Positions 59,527-64,000 of a stretch of DNA of 64,000 nucleotides are shown one piece after another. Made by a program: the position numbers and the translations under genes. Origin of the DNA: Nitrospirota bacterium (GTDB taxonomy: Bacteria > Nitrospirota > JACRHL01); NCBI GenBank assembly GCA_016212085.1, contig JACRHL010000021.1, positions 58,028 to 122,027 of the forward strand, written 5' to 3'. Below the pieces are notes generated by a model. It made no database searches. It saw only the letters and a list, made by a program, of their open reading frames with translations, and was not told the DNA's origin. The first letter of the stretch is position 1. Each line of letters opens with the position of its first letter.

Positions 59527-60074
59527 TGCACCCCTGGACTCGCCCATCGCCGCCCGCCCCCATGGCCCTGGTGGCGCTGCTGCTCTCCGTGGCAACGCTG
59601 GCGTCCGGCTGCGCGCCGGTGGTGACCCGCTACCGGCATCTGTCCCTGTCGGACGTGGACCACATGGTGGTCACCCAGACCGGGCGGCCCGCCCTGCAAG
59701 GTCATGCCCGCCTGTTCATTCGGCCCATGCCCCTGGCCTACCGGCTGGAGCGGGAGCGTTACACACTGCTGTTCGAGGTGGACCCGGAGCGGCCCGCCTC
59801 CCTGTATGTGGGCGTGACATCGACTCATGGGGTGCATGCCCTGCGGTTCGCCGCCGTCCCAGGCGGTGGTTGCGTCCGCGTCTGGCCGCCGGATGCGGCG
59901 CTGCGCCCGGACCGGTGGCTGTATTCGTGGATGAGCTGCCACCCGCGGGCGCCCGCGCCGGATCGGCTCATGCGCTTTTCGGTGCTCGACGCCCATGGTG
60001 ACGTGGCGGGCGAGGAGGCCATCCCGTTCACCCTCGACGGGAACGGATTCTACATGTACCTGGACGCCATCTGA
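59526..60074 (+). CDS. Small lipoprotein, member of a tandem family
   Basis: A 182-residue lipoprotein: signal (ALVALLLSVATLASGC) with lipobox LASGC. The mature part has RYRHLSLSDVDHMVVTQTGR, AYRLERERYTLLFEVDPERP and at the C-terminus LMRFSVLDAHGDVAGEEAIP then FTLDGNGFYMYLDAI. The C-terminal pattern MRF-VLDA-G-V-G-E-IP---GF-(Y)YLD is shared with the genes at 60074 and 60963 and the remnant at 61543. ATG 59526 overlaps the previous stop (TGATG), so it is coupled to the putative effector. Confidence 0.7.
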   Translation: MHPWTRPSPPAPMALVALLLSVATLASGCAPVVTRYRHLSLSDVDHMVVTQTGRPALQGHARLFIRPMPLAYRLERERYTLLFEVDPERPASLYVGVTSTHGVHALRFAAVPGGGCVRVWPPDAALRPDRWLYSWMSCHPRAPAPDRLMRFSVLDAHGDVAGEEAIPFTLDGNGFYMYLDAI

Positions 60075-60607
60075 TGTCCCTCACCAAATGGCTGCTGCGC
60101 CTGTTCGGGCTGGCGTTGGTGGCGTTCCTCGTCTACGCGTGGACGCCGGCGTTCAATCGTTACCACTACATTTTGCTGGAGGGCGCGGAGGGGGTGGGTG
60201 TGGTGGAGCGCGCCGAGGTAAGCCCTCCGATGATCGGGGCCTTCATCGGCACAATCCCCACCCGTTACCAGGCGGAACGCCCCGGTTACACCATCCTGTT
60301 CAACGTTCCCGAGCACGGCCAGGGGTCGGCACTGATCATCACCGCCACACCACCCGGCGTGACACTCCAATTCGAGGAAGAGGGGGGTTCCGCCGGCGAT
60401 TGGTGCGGGCGTGGCGAGCCCTGGGAGACATTCGCGGTCCCGCCCAACTGGATATTCAACGCGTGGCGATGCGCCCCGGAGCGGGAGCGCACCCACCGGG
60501 TGATGCGCTTCGACGTGCTGGACGCGGACGGCAACGTGCTGGGACGCGAGGCGATTCCCTATCGGCGCGTGACGGACGGGTTCTATTTTTATCTGGACCT
60601 GCTGTAA
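60074..60607 (+). CDS. Single-helix membrane protein, tandem family member
   Basis: A 177-residue protein. An N-terminal helix (WLLRLFGLALVAFLVYAW) is followed by FNRYHYILLEGAEGVGVVER, YQAERPGYTILFNVPEHGQG, and the C-terminal family pattern VMRFDVLDADGNVLGREAIP then TDGFYFYLDLL. The conserved cysteines in DWCGRGEP and AWRCAPE could form a disulfide in the periplasm. It is coupled to the previous gene by TGATG. Closest relative: the gene at 60963, with over half of residues identical by eye. Confidence 0.72.
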   Translation: MSLTKWLLRLFGLALVAFLVYAWTPAFNRYHYILLEGAEGVGVVERAEVSPPMIGAFIGTIPTRYQAERPGYTILFNVPEHGQGSALIITATPPGVTLQFEEEGGSAGDWCGRGEPWETFAVPPNWIFNAWRCAPERERTHRVMRFDVLDADGNVLGREAIPYRRVTDGFYFYLDLL

Positions 60608-60962
60608 CAGCTCGCTTTTGCAAGATTCCGGGCAGTGGAGGCCAGCTACAATGACAAGGCGCCAGCCTGTTCCCCGAACAGATGGGCGGCGTCAATTCCA
60701 ACGGCGTGGTGCCCACGCTGCTGGACCGGGCGGGGGGATGGTCCACCTTCGACTTCGGCGGCACAATCGGCGGCTCGCGGCACATTCCCGACTACCACTT
60801 CGCCCCCACCGCTGACGGCGTGGCCCCGGTTGGAACCTATTACCGCGACATCGCCAACTGGGCGTGGCGCCTGGCCAACCCGACCTACGGCAACCAACCG
60901 CGCTAACTGGATACCCGGTGTCCGCATGTGCTATGAGCCACGCCTACTAATATAGTGGTGCC
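60608..60962. other. Gap holding a fragment of an effector-type gene
   Basis: Contains the pseudogene fragment 60640-60906. The remaining bases include the short leader of the next gene. No other gene. Confidence 0.5.
60640..60906 (+). pseudogene. C-terminal fragment of an effector-type protein
   Basis: With one frameshift near 60652, the sequence reads VEASYND, then QGASLFPEQMGGVNSNGVVP and LLDRAGGWSTFDFGGTIGG, ending at TAA 60904-60906. The NSN-VV--LL--GG pattern and the position just before another family member resemble the C-terminus of the 58741 protein (YNSNSYIHGILNATGG). No start codon or N-terminus is present: an orphan toxin-domain-like remnant. Confidence 0.5.
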
Positions 60963-61511
60963 ATGAAGACCTTTCTGATGTCCCTCACCAAATGGCTGCT
61001 ACGCCTGTTCGGGCTGGTGACACTCGCCTTCATTGTTTTCGTGGTGGCGTCTGGATTCGAGCGGTACCACTACATATCGATCGAGGGCGCGGAAGGTGTC
61101 CGGATGGTGGAACGGGCGCGCCCGACACTCCTCGGAGTGCAGTTTTTTGTCGGTAAGGTTCCCGTCCGCTATCAAGCGGAGCGCCCTGGCTACACACTGC
61201 TGTTCACCATGCCCGAATATATCGAAGGGCCAGCCTTGGAAATCATGCCCCAACCACCCGGAACGACACTCCGGTTCAACCCGGAAGTGGGTGCCCCCGC
61301 TGAGTGGTGCGGCAGCGGCGCGCCCAGTGAGGCGACGCTGAGCGCACCCCCCTGGTGGTTCAGCGCATGGGAATGCACGCCGGAGCGGGCGCGCACCCAC
61401 AGGGTGATGCGTTTCGACGTACTGGACGCGAACGGCAACGTGCTGGGCCACGAAGAAATTCCGTACCAATGGATATCACGCGGGTTTTCCCTCCTCTCCG
61501 ACTTGGGATGA
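60963..61511 (+). CDS. Single-helix membrane protein, tandem family member
   Basis: A 182-residue paralogue of the gene at 60074 (MSLTKWLLRLFGL, then RYHYISIEGAEGVRMVERA, YQAERPGYTLLFTMPEYIEG, VMRFDVLDANGNVLGHEEIP). ATG 60963 or, by comparison with the paralogue, ATG 60978. The last 10 residues (QWISRGFSLLSDLG) differ from the family ending GFY-YLD and may reflect a frameshift or recombination. Cysteines are conserved. Confidence 0.72.
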   Translation: MKTFLMSLTKWLLRLFGLVTLAFIVFVVASGFERYHYISIEGAEGVRMVERARPTLLGVQFFVGKVPVRYQAERPGYTLLFTMPEYIEGPALEIMPQPPGTTLRFNPEVGAPAEWCGSGAPSEATLSAPPWWFSAWECTPERARTHRVMRFDVLDANGNVLGHEEIPYQWISRGFSLLSDLG

Positions 61512-61542
61512 CCGGCACGATCGGCCCCGGCACCACACGGGA

Positions 61543-61635
61543 CAGCATGTCATGCGCTTCGACATGCTGGGGCGCGAGGAGATACCCTACCGGGTGGTCC
61601 GGGACGGGTTCTATTACTACATCGACGCCATCTGA
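61543..61635 (+). pseudogene. Remnant C-terminus of a fourth family member
   Basis: QHVMRFDMLGREEIPYRVVR then DGFYYYIDAI and stop. It matches the family's C-terminal signature, with 12 residues (between the two occurrences of VL/ML-G-R) lost, as expected from a deletion between short direct repeats. No start. Confidence 0.65.
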
Positions 61636-61647
61636 CCGGGCGGGGTG

Positions 61648-62859
61648 CTACGGCGTCCAGTCCTGCTCGTGGGGGTGGGCCAGGGTGGGGTCGGGGGTCA
61701 TGAAGTCCTCCCCGGCGCCCACGGCGACCGGCCGGGGCGTCCCGGCCCGGTCCAGCTCCTCCAGGAACACGCGCGGGGCGCGGCCGTTGGGGTCGAGGGC
61801 GTGGGCCTTCTCGGCCTGCTCGCGGGCCAGGTGGGGCTGGCCGTTCAGGCGCAGCAGCTCGGCGGCGGCCAGCATGTCGTCCACCGCCTCGCGGGTGAAG
61901 CCCATGGCGTGCAGCTCGGCGGCCAGTTGCAGGCGGAAGCGCACGTTGACCGGGTCCAGCACGCGCATCTTGTTCAGGGCATTCAGCGCCAGCTCGCGGC
62001 AGCCCGCCTCCACCTGGCCGCGGGCGTAGGCCAGGTAGCACGACGCCGCGTCGCCCATGCGCTCCAGGTGCGCGTGCAGGCGCGCCATGTGCAGCAGCAT
62101 CTCGGCCCGCTGCGGGGCGATGCGCCGCACCTTGCCCAGCATGGCCAGCGCCCGGTCCGGGAAGCCCGCCTCCTCGAAGGCCTGGGCGGCGCGTTGGTAG
62201 TGGGTGATGGCCTCCTCGGGCTGGCCCTGCTTGTCGTGGATGTCGCCCACGCAGTTCCAGCCGCAGGCGGCGTTCTCGCCCTCGGCGTGGCTCAGGTAGG
62301 CGGACCACAACTCCAGGGCCTTCTTGTGCTGCCCCTGGCGCAGCAACTGGCCGGCCTGCTCGTAAAACTTGACGTATTCGCCGGCGGTGCGGCGCCCGAC
62401 CGTGAGGGATGGCGCGCCGGACTCGCCGCGGGCGCGCCGGAGCAGCGCCTCCGGGTCGGGCGCGGCGCTGTAGCGCGGCAGGCGCGCCAGGGCGCGCAGG
62501 GTGCGCGACACCATGGCGCCGCCCTCGGGCAGGGTGTGGAAGCCGTCGGTGACGCTCACCACCGAGGCGCCGATCTGCTCCACCCGCACGCACAGGTTGA
62601 GCCAGTCCGACAGGTTGGGGGCGGCGAACGCCAGCCGGTCCACCACCAGCACGTCACCGGCGGACAGCGCCTTCAGGGCCGCCTCCATGGACGCGCCGTA
62701 GGGGGTGGCGGGCTGCTCCGCCGGCTCCACGTGCACCGCCTCCAGGGGGATGCCCTGCTCGCGGCACCAGGCGCTGATGACCAGGTTCTGGGCCGAATCG
62801 CTGGCGGAATCGGAATGCTTTCCGGCCGGCACCCTGATGTAGCCGATGGCCTTGCTCAT
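61648..62859 (-). CDS. Degenerate serine-recombinase domain fused to TPRs
   Basis: A 403-residue protein. The N-terminal 140 residues follow the resolvase fold (KAIGYIRVPAGKHSDSASDS, SAGDVLVVDRLAFAAPNLSD, FHTLPEGGAMVSRTLRALAR), but the catalytic Ser of the usual RVS motif is Pro and the R-x-x-R-L-x-R-S active-site segment is RLAFAAPNL. The remaining 250 residues are about five TPR units (AACGWNCVGDIHDKQGQPEE, QRAAQAFEEAGFPDRALAML, LALNALNKMRVLDPVNVRFR). No recombinase DNA-binding domain. It may bind DNA or protein without cutting. The ATG at 62859 has a weak GGATCC context. Confidence 0.8.
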   Translation of the reverse strand: MSKAIGYIRVPAGKHSDSASDSAQNLVISAWCREQGIPLEAVHVEPAEQPATPYGASMEAALKALSAGDVLVVDRLAFAAPNLSDWLNLCVRVEQIGASVVSVTDGFHTLPEGGAMVSRTLRALARLPRYSAAPDPEALLRRARGESGAPSLTVGRRTAGEYVKFYEQAGQLLRQGQHKKALELWSAYLSHAEGENAACGWNCVGDIHDKQGQPEEAITHYQRAAQAFEEAGFPDRALAMLGKVRRIAPQRAEMLLHMARLHAHLERMGDAASCYLAYARGQVEAGCRELALNALNKMRVLDPVNVRFRLQLAAELHAMGFTREAVDDMLAAAELLRLNGQPHLAREQAEKAHALDPNGRAPRVFLEELDRAGTPRPVAVGAGEDFMTPDPTLAHPHEQDWTP

Positions 62860-62965
62860 CTGTGTTGGATCCCTCGTCGTTGCCGTGGTGACGGCCCGCG
62901 CGCGGGGCGCACGGGCACCGCCTCCTGTCGGCGGAAAGCGGCGGGGACTTTACGGGCGGGGGGGA

Positions 62966-63757
62966 TCAGGTGCGGAAGCAGGCGTTGCCGCCAAAGCGCA
63001 CCCCGTGGAAGGAGGCGTCGCGGCCGAAGCGGGTGCCCCGGAAATCCGCGTTGGCGGCGAACTCCGCCGCCTCGAACGCGGCCAAGGCGGCAAAGCGCGC
63101 GGTGCCGAACCCCACCCGGCCCATGAACTGCGCCCCCTCGAAATCCGCATCCCCGGCGAAATCGGCGGACTCGAAGTCGGCCTCGCGGTGGAACCTGCAC
63201 AGGGCGAAATCGGCCACGCCGTCAAAGTGCGCCGAGTCGAACCCCGCCACCCCCTTGAACTCCGCCTGCAGGAACAGGGCGGCGCCCTGCAGGCGCGCCG
63301 AGTGGAAGTCCGCATCCTTGTGGAAGGTGGTCCAGGACAGCTTGACATCGCCGTGGAACACCGCCGAGCGCAGGTTGCAGGAGCCCGAGAAGTGCGCGCC
63401 CGACAGCACCATGGGGCCCGGAAAGACCGTGCGCCGGAAATCCACCGCGCCGCACTTGAGCTCCGGCAGCACGAACGCCAGCCTCTCCTCGCCGTGGGTC
63501 ACCCGCGCCTGCCACTGCTCCAGGTAGGCCAACAGACGCTGGGCCTGAAGGGCGGGGCGCCGGGCCATGGGCCAGTCGTCCCGGTCGAACGGGTCGCGCT
63601 CGGCGGGGGCGTGGAAGACGCAGAAGCATTCCGGCTCGGCCTCGGTGCCGAAGTTGCCCACCTCGTCCACCCAGCACTGGTCGGTGCCGTCGCAGTTGAA
63701 GCCGGTCGCGGCGGTGTAGTTGGCGAACTCCGGGTGGGGCGATTGGCAACGGGCCAT
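62966..63757 (-). CDS. Pentapeptide-repeat protein, paralogue of the 21322 gene
   Basis: A 263-residue protein. The N-terminal about 110 residues share a module with the long protein at 21322-23085: spaced cysteines (CDGTDQCWVDE, PECFCVFHAPA) and DRDDWPMARRPALQAQRLLA then LPELKCGAVDFRRTVFP. A right-handed beta-helix of imperfect pentapeptides follows (FSGSCNLRSAVFHGDVKLSW, AEFKGVAGFDSAHFDGVADF, AEFAANADFRGTRFGRDASF). No membrane helices. ATG 63757 is the first in frame after the non-coding 3' region. Function unknown. Confidence 0.8.
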   Translation of the reverse strand: MARCQSPHPEFANYTAATGFNCDGTDQCWVDEVGNFGTEAEPECFCVFHAPAERDPFDRDDWPMARRPALQAQRLLAYLEQWQARVTHGEERLAFVLPELKCGAVDFRRTVFPGPMVLSGAHFSGSCNLRSAVFHGDVKLSWTTFHKDADFHSARLQGAALFLQAEFKGVAGFDSAHFDGVADFALCRFHREADFESADFAGDADFEGAQFMGRVGFGTARFAALAAFEAAEFAANADFRGTRFGRDASFHGVRFGGNACFRT

Positions 63758-64000
63758 GGCGGGTCCTTACAGGCTGGGCGCGAAACGGGGCGCCACGCCT
63801 GGCGTGCCGCTCCCCGAAGTGTACCCGCCCCCGTGACGCCTTTGCCAGCACCGGGGCCCGCCGGCGCACCGGGATGCCGGACAAATTTTTCGGGATCGCC
63901 GTTAAACCGAACAAAGCGCTTTATTTCAAACAGTTATAAAGGCAATCCCGGCCCATGCGGGCCGCCTTCCGGGGGTCCGTTCCGCACATCTGGCAGGCAA
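63758..64000. other. Window end, no gene recognised
   Basis: About 240 bases upstream of the pentapeptide gene. It includes an AT-rich stretch (63890-63945) that could be a promoter and a CCCGGCCCATGCGGGCC hairpin near 63950. No coding start of the next gene is visible. Confidence 0.45.

Overview
The window is about 64 kb of very GC-rich bacterial DNA (roughly 70% G+C) with dense genes, many GTG starts and strong G-rich ribosome binding sites. The protein families present are a PagL-type outer-membrane lipid A deacylase, lipoproteins with classic lipoboxes, GGDEF and HD-GYP-like proteins, PAS/GAF histidine kinases, a 1-Cys peroxiredoxin and a DUF4136 lipoprotein. They point to a Gram-negative, environmental Pseudomonadota with a strong c-di-GMP and two-component repertoire. 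I cannot name a genus from sequence alone. No rRNA, tRNA or CRISPR array was seen.

Layout. 1-9.2 kb: housekeeping and envelope genes (DUF4382-type lipoprotein, PagL, FIST protein, J-domain protein, dodecin, peroxiredoxin, large hybrid histidine kinase). 9.6-12.8 kb: TPR O-GlcNAc-transferase-like protein and a YiiX/NlpC-like protein. 12.7-18.4 kb: a four-gene minus-strand signalling operon (receiver, GAF-kinase, PAS-kinase with a cysteine-rich insertion, receiver plus degenerate HD-GYP). 18.6-20.7 kb: small phage-type genes, a terminase small subunit, and a phage-type gene hit three times by a short mobile element. 20.7-24 kb: membrane protein, pentapeptide-repeat membrane protein, globin. 24.2-26.2 kb: an RloA/RloB-type defence pair. 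26.4-32 kb: portal, terminase large subunit, a Sel1 protein and a phage-type Gly/Ala-rich protein. 32.6-46.3 kb: TIGR03790-type protein, fibronectin-III lipoprotein, a candidate structured RNA, TPR proteins, two diguanylate cyclases, a CheC-like protein and a DUF4136 lipoprotein. 46.3-51.4 kb: phage-type control and replication region (S24 repressor, HTH protein, two replication-type genes, HTH protein, two structural-type genes). 51.4-58.5 kb: periplasmic protein, DUF2278/LTD protein, DUF429 protein, DUF1778-GNAT toxin-antitoxin pair with a cupin, diguanylate cyclase, Sel1 protein. 58.7-61.6 kb: a tandem family of small membrane proteins or lipoproteins next to a possible effector. 61.6-64 kb: a degenerate serine recombinase fused to TPRs, and a second pentapeptide protein.

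The most striking features are non-coding. (1) A 143-bp MITE-like element with 17-bp terminal inverted repeats and 4-bp target duplications occurs about ten times, plus fragments. One copy sits in frame inside a phage-type gene (+49 codons), a second breaks the same gene and a third replaces its C-terminus. (2) Six scattered phage-type transcription units each carry a directly repeated GAAACGCAA motif, always in the same orientation, about 60-110 bp before the first start codon. (3) The palindrome TTAGCG-N3-CGCTA(A/T) occurs at the phage replication promoter and again 29 kb away before the terminase small-subunit cluster. Together these suggest that the scattered phage modules once formed, or still form, one regulon. 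A second repeat family, a third family of about 94 bp and a 225-bp tandem repeat are also present.
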